Assembly: GCA_030159075.1 (NCBI GenBank) | Contig: BROG01000004.1 | Location: forward strand, 2,103,501-2,167,500 | Direction of reading: 5' to 3' | Length of the DNA: 64,000 bases | Source: Atrina japonica | Lineage: Eukaryota; Mollusca; Bivalvia; Pterioida; Pinnidae | Shown here: one piece after another, positions 49,643 to 57,900 of the stretch | Layout: each line of letters begins with the position of its first letter | How positions within the stretch are numbered: position 1 is the stretch's first letter | Translations under genes and position numbers: made by a program | The notes under the pieces: model-generated | What the model was told of the DNA's origin: nothing | Seen by the model: only the letters and a program-made list of their open reading frames with translations | Databases searched by the model: none

Positions 49643-50224
49643 TCACTGCTCGGTTTCCACTTTCACTTTCTTGGTGGCTTTTCCTCCCTTCTTGAGTTTA
49701 CGTTTGACTCCTGTTGAAGTCTGTTCGGGACATTCATAAGCCCAATGACCTGACTGATGACATTTATAACACTAGTCCGATTGACGAGATCGACTTTCTA
49801 CTTTGTTCTCAGGTTCTACTCTTACTGATGTTTAGTTGTTGTTGTTGCCGGTCCCGTTTCTTGATTCATAGGACATCTAGGAGACCAAAGTCCAATTTTT
49901 TCCACAAATGAAACAAGGATGAGTCTGTGCTGAAGGCTTATATTCGTACGAGACCATATACGATGTTCTCTGACTTTACTGGCTGTAGTTTATTGCCTTC
50001 AATTCTTTCAGACTAGCTGTAATGGTCGTGAGTTCTTCCCTCATTTTCTGTAATGTGGATAGCAAGGCATCACGTAACATTCCCTTGGTCGCATCATTTT
50101 CTTGTTTTTCTTCCAATTGGTCTAAAGTTTTGAGAACTTCATCAAACACATCAGCCCCTTCTATGTACGGTGTACAATTAGGTGAATAATTTGGGTGCGT
50201 CTGAGACAAGCCTGGATAACTCAT
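49643..50224 (-). pseudogene. coiled-coil protein with two CCHC zinc knuckles (broken)
   Basis: A TATA box (GTATAAAG, 50277-50271) precedes the ATG at 50224. The first 82 codons hold a heptad-like Leu-rich segment (about residues 35-80, charged, probable coiled coil) and end at TAA near 49976. Downstream in the same frame is CFICGK, the start of a zinc knuckle. A one-base frameshift and a His-to-Leu change damage that knuckle. Further on, after an in-frame TAG, comes an intact CX2CX4HX4C knuckle, CYKCHQSGHWAYEC (49771-49730), and a Lys-rich tail (KRKLKKGGKATKKVKV) ending at TGA 49643. Zinc knuckles bind single-stranded nucleic acid; a Gag-like or packaging role is possible but inferred. At least two stops and one or two frameshifts show decay. 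The GTG 42 nt upstream is not a credible eukaryotic start. Confidence 0.6.
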
Positions 50225-50270
50225 GTTGATGACTGATTCAAATGATGTTTGGTCACTACACTTCACTTTA

Positions 50271-50277
50271 CTTTATA
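50271..50277 (-). promoter_or_regulatory. TATA box of the zinc-knuckle gene
   Basis: Minus strand TATAAAG, 47 nt before the ATG. Confidence 0.5.
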
Positions 50278-50372
50278 CCCGTTCTTCTTATTCTATATTT
50301 AGCCTCGTTCCCGTCAGGCACTTGTTTGTCCCCAGAAGGGAGGCTCCACACAGGTTTTTTTGTTTTTTTTTT

Positions 50373-50900
50373 TTATATCACCAGTTGACTGAAAGCACAA
50401 TCTTTAGACCAACGTCGATGTTCTGTATAAGCATTATCGGTCCATTCCCAATCTTTTAAACAGATGCCAAAAGAAAAACACTGAACGTGGTCACTGTTTC
50501 CTAAATACACAAATCCTGCTCTGGCTATTTCTGTCTGTTTAGGTCCCGGTAGATATTTGGGCCAATGATCTTTAAACGCCAGGTACCTGGATTTATACGT
50601 ACAAAAATTAGGTAAGACTAAAGGTATTCTTAATTCCTGATGAAACGATAACCCTCTGACGGTAGCAGGTCTTAGTTTAAAAGTGGTCACACCTTGTCTC
50701 CTTTCTGTAGGTGGATTCCTTGTCACTTCTATCAGATTGACTCTCGGTACACTATCCACTTCTACACGATGGGCTCGTGGTACACTATCCACTTCTACCC
50801 GATGGGTTCGTGGTACACTATCCATCATGTCTCGGTTCATGGGAACACTATCCGTGAGGGTCTGACTAGCATCCATCGTCGATGAAAATAAAGTTTCCAT
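50373..50900 (-). CDS. BIR-domain (IAP-like) protein, 175 aa
   Basis: The start is the ATG at 50900, with a TATA box at 50968-50961; an upstream GTG in frame is unlikely. The N-terminal part has tandem copies of a unit of about 11 aa, DSVPRxHRVEV (50735-50850), an in-frame 33-bp repeat. The C-terminal part (about residues 100-172) is a baculovirus IAP repeat: a central AGFVYLGNSDHVQCF, a W..D segment, EHRRW and a final Cys. The zinc spacing is CX2[F]X16HX6C, so the second of the four ligands is Phe instead of Cys (CFSF); a non-canonical Cys lies three residues later. BIR proteins block caspases or bind other partners. Similar proteins are known in large DNA viruses, including mollusc herpesviruses. 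There is no RING domain. The frame is intact, unlike its neighbours, so it may be the most recently functional gene. Confidence 0.7.
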   Translation of the reverse strand: METLFSSTMDASQTLTDSVPMNRDMMDSVPRTHRVEVDSVPRAHRVEVDSVPRVNLIEVTRNPPTERRQGVTTFKLRPATVRGLSFHQELRIPLVLPNFCTYKSRYLAFKDHWPKYLPGPKQTEIARAGFVYLGNSDHVQCFSFGICLKDWEWTDNAYTEHRRWSKDCAFSQLVI

Positions 50901-50960
50901 ACTTGATGTTCTTTCGATCGTGTCTGAGAGTGAATTGTCCCTGATGTGGATTCTCACCCC

Positions 50961-50968
50961 TTTTTATA
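50961..50968 (-). promoter_or_regulatory. TATA box of the BIR gene
   Basis: Minus strand TATAAAAA followed by GGGG, 61 nt before the ATG at 50900. Confidence 0.55.
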
Positions 50969-50997
50969 AGGTCCATAAAATCTATTTTTAGATCAGA

Positions 50998-51615
50998 TCA
51001 AAATAATGTTTTTCTACGTTTTTTGTCCTGAAACACAAATTGTATCATCGGTACGTCTACATTATGACCAAAAGGATCCCATGCTACTTGTCGTTGTTCT
51101 TTATGTACAAGATACATCATACTTGCTCGGTTACCATTATTATCATTTAATTGTAAATGAAAAGTGTCACCGTACATGGGAGACTGACGACCATCGCTTA
51201 ACCATTGTCGTAGAAACATTAAAATATCATAAGGTATTTCTTTCTGTTCTACTTTTCGTGGTCGTCCCCTACTTCTTTTGTCCTTCTTCTTCTCTTTGTT
51301 CTTTTGTTCTCTCTATGGATACTTTTCGTGGACGTCCCCTCTTTCTTTTCATTCTCTGTTCGCCTTCTTTTCCTTCATCTCTCTGTCCTTCTGTCTTTTC
51401 CTGTCCTTCCATCGTTTCCCCATTCTTTCTCTCTGTTCTTCTTCTTTTTTTCTGTTTCCCTTCTTCTGTTTCACATCTTCTTCTCTCTGTTTAACTTATT
51501 CTCTCTGTTTCTCTTCTTCTTCTCTCTGTTTCTCCCCTTTCCACCCCTTACGTCTTTTCATTTCTTCTTTTCTCGCGTCTTTAATTATTTCACTTTCTCT
51601 TTTCGTCGGTTTCAT
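50998..51615 (-). pseudogene. AT-hook protein with conserved C-terminal region (broken)
   Basis: Possible ATG at 51615, followed by a Lys/Glu/Arg-rich GA-repeat-encoded segment broken by stops (first at codon 40). Two AT-hook-like motifs are encoded: KRKRGRPRKVS (about 51345-51315) and RSRGRPRKVE (about 51275-51245). They sit in different frames within a DNA duplication of about 80 bp. After the second hook the frame is open for about 92 codons to 50998, beginning EQKEIPYDILMFLRQW and ending in KKRRKTLF. The C-terminal region is not recognised. Binding to AT-rich DNA is inferred from the RGRP cores. Long plus-strand Phe/Ser-rich frames over this DNA are shadows. Confidence 0.45.
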
Positions 51616-51695
51616 AGAAGTTCAATACCCGATGTGGTCACGATGACTCTCGGTCATCAACTGACCAAAGTCCTGTGATGCACTTCATTTTATGA

Positions 51696-52135
51696 TTAAA
51701 TGACAAGACGAAAATGAAGTTTGGCAATCACTTTTCCTCCTAGAAAATGAATTTTATGTCCCATGTCATCTCTCAATTGTATTTCAATGGTGTCAAAATA
51801 CTTTTTTTTAAACCCACATAATTGTAATGAAAAGGTTCCTAATGTTGATGATTGAGCAATTGACCCGTTTAGAAAGGGACCACACGTAATAACGGTAACG
51901 ATTGTGAACCCACAATTTGACTTTCGACAATGTTACTGTAGACATAGATAACACTCATACCAATATTTAAATCGGATGGATACTGTGGCATGTGTGTGAC
52001 ATCGACCCATTTAGTCATCGGTCTGAAAACGTTGCCATTCCTCTGGTCCACTCTCTTGCTGGGGATCACATCCAGCTTGTTGCATTTAGGCATGAGCTTC
52101 TCGTCGTTGAAGAGTATGTTTATTTGCATTACCAT
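51696..52135 (-). pseudogene. Polinton penton/minor capsid protein, C-terminal part (frame-broken)
   Basis: 88 codons from ATG 52135 to TAA 51869, followed in the -1 frame by about 57 more to TAA 51696. The first part has VYSNIVESQIVGSQ and PLLRVV. The second has FDTIEIQLRDDMG, GGKVIAKLHFR and an immediate stop. This order (Y-x-D/N-[IL]-[IV]-x3-[IL]-VG...LLRVV...I-x-I-x2-D-x2-G...G-[KR]-V-[IV]-x3-LHFR-end) is, from memory, the C-terminus of the Polinton capsid family that includes the worm 'transposon-derived protein F54H12.2'. Family members are several hundred residues, so the N-terminal half is missing. The frame change lies at a CCCTTTC run touching the stop, so it may be an indel or a programmed slip. 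Confidence 0.65.
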
Positions 52136-52152
52136 AAATCAAATTTTTCCAT

Positions 52153-52812
52153 TATCGTTGCCAGTTTTTGTACTTGTCTCCATCTCCATGTCCAGGTTTC
52201 TGACAATGAAAACGACCAACTACAATAGCTAAACAGGTCTTGTCTTTATTTTTTATCTGTATCAAACTTTTTTTATTGTTCAGCATGACCTTTTTATCAA
52301 CACTGAGATGATATTTTCGTTTTCCACCCCGCTACCTACAGGTTGTATGACATGGATCACTGACAGGGTGGTAGACCCATCTTCGATTCTAAAATTTTCA
52401 TTACTCTGTTGCTTTCTCAATTTTTTTCATGAGTAGATCAGCATTCAGGTCTTTACCATCCGTAAATTCTACCCACACTTCATTTTTTAAAGATGGATGA
52501 TGTATATTGACTTGCATCTTATCCCGATCTTCACACTGTAGTCAACATATGATCTATTACCTCTGATACCAAGTGTATGGCATCTTTAGAAAAATGTTTA
52601 AACTTGACTTTGTACACATTTGAGGCCGTTTTAAACTTACGTGATTTACACTCACTCAGGGTGTCTACTTCATAGTAATCACTATAATCGGTAAGTTGTC
52701 TGTTTGCATTAAATCCATCACCCCGTTGATTTCTCTGGTGAGCCTGCCTTTGACTTCTCGCCTGTTCTTGTCTTTCGTTTAACAATAAATCAAAGTTCGG
52801 TAAATTAGCCAT
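52153..52812 (-). pseudogene. Polinton-type PolB polypeptide, N-terminal region only (three frame breaks)
   Basis: ATG at 52812 with a TATAAATA box at 52877-52870. First open piece of 93 codons (Gln/Arg-rich, then YKVKFKHFSKDA), stopping at 52531. A second, frame-shifted piece includes LNADLLMKKIEK and stops at 52401. A third includes QSNENFRIEDG and VIHVIQPVGSG. A fourth includes SLIQIKNKDKTCLA and stops at 52153. Motifs of this type, in this order, precede the polymerase domain in Polinton/adintovirus PolB polyproteins (remembered pattern, not searched). The polymerase itself is absent, so the locus cannot make a replicase. The capsid remnant begins only 18 bp downstream, suggesting an internal deletion joined them. 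Confidence 0.6.
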
Positions 52813-52869
52813 TCCGTGTGTATGCCTCCGTGGTAAAATCTAAAATGAAGTACAGTAACTGTAGACATG

Positions 52870-52877
52870 TATTTATA
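52870..52877 (-). promoter_or_regulatory. TATA box of the PolB remnant
   Basis: Minus strand TATAAATA, about 58 nt upstream of the ATG. Confidence 0.45.
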
Positions 52878-53040
52878 ATAAAAAAGGAAATAATTGTATA
52901 GATACTCAAACGAAGTATCATCACATTTACGTATACTCTGTTTTATTCTAGTTTTTTATGTTTAACAGACCCATAAAACTAAAATTTATTTTATTTCGTT
53001 TTAGTTTTCATATAGAATTAGAAATAATAAAAACTAGTGA

Positions 53041-53400
53041 CAGAATTTGTCTAAAAACAGGTGGGGAGATGTCTAGACGTAGATGTCTAGACAGAAAAAT
53101 CGTCAACAACAGGTGGCCAAATGTCTAGACGCAGATGTCTAGACGTAGATGTCTAGACAGAAAAATCGTCTACAACAGGTGGCCATAATGGCAAGTGTCA
53201 AAAATGTCAAAAACATGTGGCCAGATGTCTAGACGTGGGAAAATGAAACTCGTCTTTGAAAAATCGTCAACAACAGGTGGCCAGATGTCTAGACGAAAAA
53301 AAAATGAAACTCGTCAACAACAGGTGTCCAGATGTCTAGACAGAAAAATCGTCAATAACAGGTTGCCAAATGTCTAGACGTGGGAAAAAAATCAATACGT
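53041..53400. repeat. GTCTAGAC / CAGGTGG tandem array in the divergent promoter region
   Basis: Nine perfect GTCTAGAC palindromes in about 320 bp, most within GATGTCTAGAC(A/G). They alternate with CAACAGGTGGCC (CAGGTG E-box) and GAAAAATCGTC blocks in irregular units of about 50-60 bp. GTCTAGAC is the palindromic Smad-binding element in animals; CAGGTG is bound by Snail/ZEB-type factors. The array lies between the minus-strand PolB remnant and the plus-strand gene at 53456. Confidence 0.8.
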
Positions 53401-53422
53401 GACGTCATTAACTCTATATAAG
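53400..53422 (+). promoter_or_regulatory. core promoter: CRE plus TATA box
   Basis: TGACGTCA at 53400-53407 and TATATAAG at 53415-53422, 41 nt before the ATG at 53456. The spacing predicts a very short 5' leader. Confidence 0.65.
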
Positions 53423-53455
53423 CTAGTACTGCCTGAGTCTCGGTATTAGTTTATC

Positions 53456-53842
53456 ATGGATAACTCATCTGACATGGAGATGCAACCTGAGGAGAGAAAC
53501 ATGAGAATCATTCTTACACGGAGGACACGTATTGTAGTAAGGCCACGCAGCCCGATAAATTCTGGTAGGACCCCTGCGACACCGACTACACAACAGGAGG
53601 AACCACCTAGACCTGACCCTTCACTTCCAGTATCTGTACAAAACGTACTAGCTCAGGAAACATTAGCCAATCTTCGACAACATAAGGCCGAGATAAATCG
53701 ACTGATGATAGAAAAAGAAAGAAAAGTTCGTCGTTGGCGACTTCTCCTCGGCAGATATAGAGTCTCTCTTATTCAGCTTTTCGGAGCAATCAGCGGCCGT
53801 TTAAAGGGCCACTCAACTTATTCGAAAAGAAACCTTCACTAA
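53456..53842 (+). CDS. basic protein of 128 aa, unrecognised, viral-element gene
   Basis: ATG at 53456 follows a good TATA/CRE promoter. An acidic start is followed by an Arg-rich segment (RRTRIVVRPRSP, residues 23-34). Next comes a Pro/Thr-rich linker, then a probable helix or coiled coil (about residues 60-95) with an RKVRRWRLLLGRYR basic patch, and a short hydrophobic segment (LIQLFGAI). There is no signal peptide. The last 16 codons overlap a histone-type stem-loop (53795-53810) and its purine-rich downstream element, so a transcript cleaved there would lack the stop codon. Either the frame is shifted near its end or the signal is unused. A DNA-binding or virion-core role would fit the charge but is a guess. 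A related 3' end lies at 48.6 kb. Confidence 0.5.
   Translation: MDNSSDMEMQPEERNMRIILTRRTRIVVRPRSPINSGRTPATPTTQQEEPPRPDPSLPVSVQNVLAQETLANLRQHKAEINRLMIEKERKVRRWRLLLGRYRVSLIQLFGAISGRLKGHSTYSKRNLH
53795..53834 (+). terminator. histone-type mRNA 3'-end signal, copy 2
   Basis: GGCCGTTTAAAGGGCCAC (two differences from the histone stem-loop consensus), then CGAAAAGAAACC 13 nt later. Same layout as the minus-strand copy at 48.6 kb. Confidence 0.4.
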
Positions 53843-54569
53843 AGGTATGCAGGGTTTGTGTTGGTGTTATTCTGTAGCGGTGAGTTTAAAAAATAGTGTA
53901 GTGACTACACACTACTTACCCGTGTATATTCAACATTAAACGTTTGTTTGTGTTTTTGTGTTTTCGTTATGATGTATTCACTTCATTAGATGAAAGTCTA
54001 AATATAGTAAGTCATGTGACTAGAGAGAGGTTCAGTTCAGCCTGTGAAAACTCATTTGATATCCGATGCTCGAGGTGTTAACATCGTAAGAAAAAACCAT
54101 ACTATCAGCAGGGATAGTGTTTCATTTTTTTATTTGATAAGACAAGATTATTTTTCATGCATTGAAAATGATAAATATCTCAGAAAAAATAGTCACATGA
54201 CTAGAATATAGGTTCAGTTAGACCTCTGAGAGCTCATTTGCGATCCGGAGCTCGAAGAGTCAACATCGTCAGAAAGCCACTACCAGCATAGGGTGGGTGT
54301 TTGAATTTTTATTACATAGGCTTAGTGTTTTCAATATCTCAGAAAAAATTAGACAACTAGCAACGTAAATAAGGTTTTCATTACTTATAACTTAATTATG
54401 CTATCAGGGGAATACCCCATCGTCTAATCAATGTTCATTCACTCTAGACTTCAAAACTTGGGAAAACCCATCACTATACAGTTTATGGTAGTTCAGATCC
54501 ATACAAGGTATACACAGTGATCTCCCTTTGTACATACTCGTCACTCTACAAGTCTTAGTACAAGTCTTA
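53843..54569. repeat. element interior with duplicated sub-terminal repeat
   Basis: 54005-54130 and 54195-54318 are direct copies (GGTTCAGTTAGACCTCTGAG, GAGCTC, AACATCGT..AGAAA) and together are inverted relative to 48350-48452. No ORF. Confidence 0.75.
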
Positions 54570-55104
54570 GTTCAAGCTTGAGTCGAGCTCGGCCTACCGC
54601 TTCTCGCGCTTGCGCACTTGATGATACACCACTCTCACCGACTGTGGCGACACCTACCACTGGTTTCACAAACCTGGAAAAACCCAAAGTTTCGGTTCTA
54701 AAAATAGATTCACTCTCAGTCCAAAACTGGAAAAACCCAACTTCTCTCTCTAGCCGTTGACTTCTCGTGAACTCACGTGACCTCTCGTGTTCTCTCGTGA
54801 CCCCAACCTCTTGTAACGAAGGCTCTCATTGGCTCGTTAGCCAAGATGGTCGCCTCCACAACCTTCTACTTCCTGTCATAGACACACCTCTAAGCTCAAC
54901 GATTGGCTTTTTCTCCTTATTGCCATGATAACAGGACCTCACTTCCGGTATGGCGCGCTTCCGCTTATGACGTCACAGGCGGCTTCCTGGCGCGTTTTTA
55001 AATTTGACCAATCAGAAGCCAGTAATCTGATGATGTCATCAAACAGCGCCACTGGTGACGCCCCCTTAGCGGCAAAAATTCAAAAACGCGCCAGGGAGCT
55101 GCCT
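54570..55104 (-). repeat. right terminal inverted repeat
   Basis: Complement of 47041-47594. It keeps TGACGTCA near 54969 but has mutated the CTCF-like site (an inserted A) and the second CRE (ATGATGTCATC), and has fewer ETS sites. Ends GGGAGCTGCCT at 55104. Confidence 0.9.
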
Positions 55105-55860
55105 ATAACTACTCAAATGTCTTGAAGAACAAAGCGAGTGCAGATGTCTTGTAGAACGAAGAGGTTGCAAATGTCTTGAAGAACGAATTGAGTGCTAATC
55201 ATATAAAAACGATGTGAGTGTCAATGTTATATAATAGAACGAAGTGAGTGTAAATGTCATATAGAACAAGGGGATGTAACGTCATATAGAACAAAGCGAG
55301 TATAAATGTCATATAGAACAAAGCGAGTGAAATTGTCATATAGAACAAAGCGAGTGAAAATGTCATATAGAACAAAGTGAGTGTAAATGTCATATAGAAC
55401 AAGGGGATGTAATGTCATATAGAACAAAGCGAGTGAAATTGTCATATAGAACAGGGGGATGTAATGTCATATAGAACAAAGCGAAAGTAAATGTCATTTA
55501 GAGCAAAGCGAGTGTAAATATCATATAGAACAAACCGAGTGAAAATGTCATATAAACAAAGCGAATGAAAATGTCATATAGAACAAAGCGAGTGTTAATG
55601 TCCTATAGAACAAAGCGAGTGTAAATGTCATATAGAACAAAGTGAGTGAAAATGTCATATAGAACAAAGCGAGTGTAAATGTCATATAGAACAAAGCGAG
55701 TGTAAATGTCATTTAGAACAAAGCGAGTGTAAATGTCATATAGGACAAAGTGAGTGAAAATGTCATATAGAACAAAGCGAGTGTAAATGTCATATACAAC
55801 AAGGGGATGTAACGTTATATAGAAGAAAGCGAGTGTAACTGTCATATTATAACAAAGACT
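55105..55860. repeat. 27-bp minisatellite, right of the viral element
   Basis: Three GTCTTGAAGAAC units (same as left of the element), then about 24 units of AATGTCATATAGAACAAAG plus CGAGTGTA. Open minus-strand frames encode a 9-aa repeat (FVLYDIYTR) only because 27 is divisible by three. Confidence 0.92.
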
Positions 55861-57900
55861 TTAAGTCATATATAATAAACCGATTGCATATGTAATATAG
55901 AACAAGGCAAGGGCAAATGCCATATAGAATGAATATTGTGAGAATAATAAAAATATAGCGAATGTTTATATGTCATATCTGACTAAGTGATTGCGAAATG
56001 CCATATAGAACTAAATAACTATTATGTCATATAGGACTAAGCAAGTGTGAAATGTCATATAGAACTAAGTAATTGTGAAATGTCAAAACAACTAAGTAAC
56101 TATGAAATGTGTTATAAATATAAGTAACTATGAAAAGTCATATAGAACAAAGTAACTGTGATGTCATATAGGACTAAGCAACTGTGAAATGTCATATAGA
56201 ACTAAGTAACTGAAATGTCATATAGTACTAAGTGATTTTGAAATGTCATATAGAACTAAGTAACTGAAATGTCATTTAGAACTAAGTAACTGAAATATCA
56301 TTTAGAACTAAGTGATTGTGAAATGTCATATAGAACTAAGTAACTAAAATGTCATATAGAACTAAGTGATTGTAAAATGTCATATAGAAGTAACCCTAAT
56401 GTTATATAAAACTAAGTGATTGTAAAATGTCATATAGAACTAAGTAACCATAAAATGTGTTATAAATCTAAGTAACTTTGATGTCATATAGAACTAAGTA
56501 ACTGTGAAATGTCATATAGAACTAAGTTACTGTGATATGTCATGTAGAACTAAGTGATTGTGAAATGTCATATAGAACTAAGTGATTGTGAAATGGCATA
56601 TAAAACTAAGTTACTGAAATGTCATATAGAACTAAATGATTGTGAAATGTCATATAGAACTAAGTAACTGAAATGTCATATAGAACTAAGTAATTGTGAA
56701 ATGTCATATAGAACTAAGTGATTGTGAAATGTCGTATAGAACTAAGTGATTGTGAAATGGCATATAAAACTAAGTTACTGAAATGTCATATAGAACTAAG
56801 TGATTGTGAAATGTCATATAGAACTAAGTAACTGAAATGTCATATAGAACTAAGTAATTGTGAAATGTCATATAGAACTAAGTAACTGTGATGTGTCATA
56901 TAGAACTAAGTAACTGTGAAATGTCATATAGAACTAAGTAATTGTGAAATGTTATATAGAACTAAGTAACTGTGAAATGTCATATAGAACTAAGTAACTG
57001 TGAAATGTCATATAGAACTAAGTAACTGTGAAATGTCATATAGAACTAAGTAACTGTGATATGTCATGTAGAACTAAGTAATTGTGAAATGTCATATAGA
57101 ACTAAGTAACTGTGATATGTCATATAGAACTAAGTAATTGTGAAATGTTATATAGAACTAAGTAATTGTGAAACGTCATATAGAACTAAGTAACTGTGAT
57201 ATGTCATATAGAACTAAGTAACTGTGATATGTCATATAGAACTAAGTAATTGTGAAATGTTATGTAGAACTAAGTAATTGTGAAATGTCATATAGAACTA
57301 AGTAACTGTGATATGTCATGTAGAACTAAGTAACTGTGAAATGTCATATAGAACTAAGTAACTGTAATATGTCATGTACAACTAAGTAATTGTGAAATGT
57401 CATATAGAACTAAGTAACTAAGATATGTCATATAGAACTAAGTAATTGTGAAATGTTATATAGAGCTAAGTAATTGTGAAATGTCATATAGAACTAAGTA
57501 ACTGTGAAATGTCAAATAGAACTAAGTAATTGTGAAATGTCATATAGAACTAAGTAACTGTGATATGTCATGTAGAACTAAGTAACTGTGATATGTCATG
57601 TAGAACTAAGTAATTGTGATATATCATGTAGAACTAAGTAACTGTGATATGTCATATAGAACTAAGTAATTGTGAAATGTCATATAGAACTAAGTAACTG
57701 TGATATGTCATATAGAACTAATGAACTGTGATATGTCATATAGAACTAAGTAACTGTGATATGTCATGTAGAACTAAGTAATTGTGAAATGTCATATAGA
57801 ACTAAGTAACTGTGATATGTCATATAGAACTAATGAACTGTGATATGTCATATAGAACTAAGTAACTGTGATATGTCATGTAGAACTAAGTTACTGTTAA
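55861..57900. repeat. 28-bp minisatellite, derived type
   Basis: About 70 units of GTCATATAGAACTAAGTAA followed by CTGTGAAAT. Variants are AAGTGATTG, TAATTG, CATGTAG and GATATG. Units of the same variant recur in groups, suggesting higher-order duplication. Confidence 0.95.

Larger units (their letters stand above)
47041..55104. mobile_element. degenerate Polinton/Maverick-like (adintovirus-like) element, 8.06 kb
   Basis: It is bounded by inverted repeats of about 550 bp that start AGGCAGCTCC and end GGGAGCTGCCT, fitting the AG...CT ends of Polintons. Inside are remnants of a Polinton PolB N-terminal region and of a penton/minor capsid protein, plus accessory genes (BIR, zinc knuckle, AT-hook, basic protein). 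The polymerase domain, integrase, packaging ATPase, protease and major capsid protein are not seen. At 8 kb against the usual 15-20 kb it is a deletion derivative and non-autonomous. Flanks on both sides are the same minisatellite. The six bases next to each end (AAATAT and ATAACT) do not match, so no target-site duplication is visible. Confidence 0.7.

Noticed and set aside
50998..51219. Adenain-type protease (because of a WDPFG motif)
   Set aside because: The required His-Trp and downstream Cys context is not visible; one short motif is not enough.
51006..51678. Plus-strand Phe/Ser/Leu-rich frames of 120-160 codons
   Set aside because: Antisense shadows of the GA-rich minus-strand AT-hook gene.
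55199..55845. Minus-strand frames with a 9-aa FVLYDIYTR repeat
   Set aside because: Same 27-bp periodicity effect; frames break wherever a unit has an indel.
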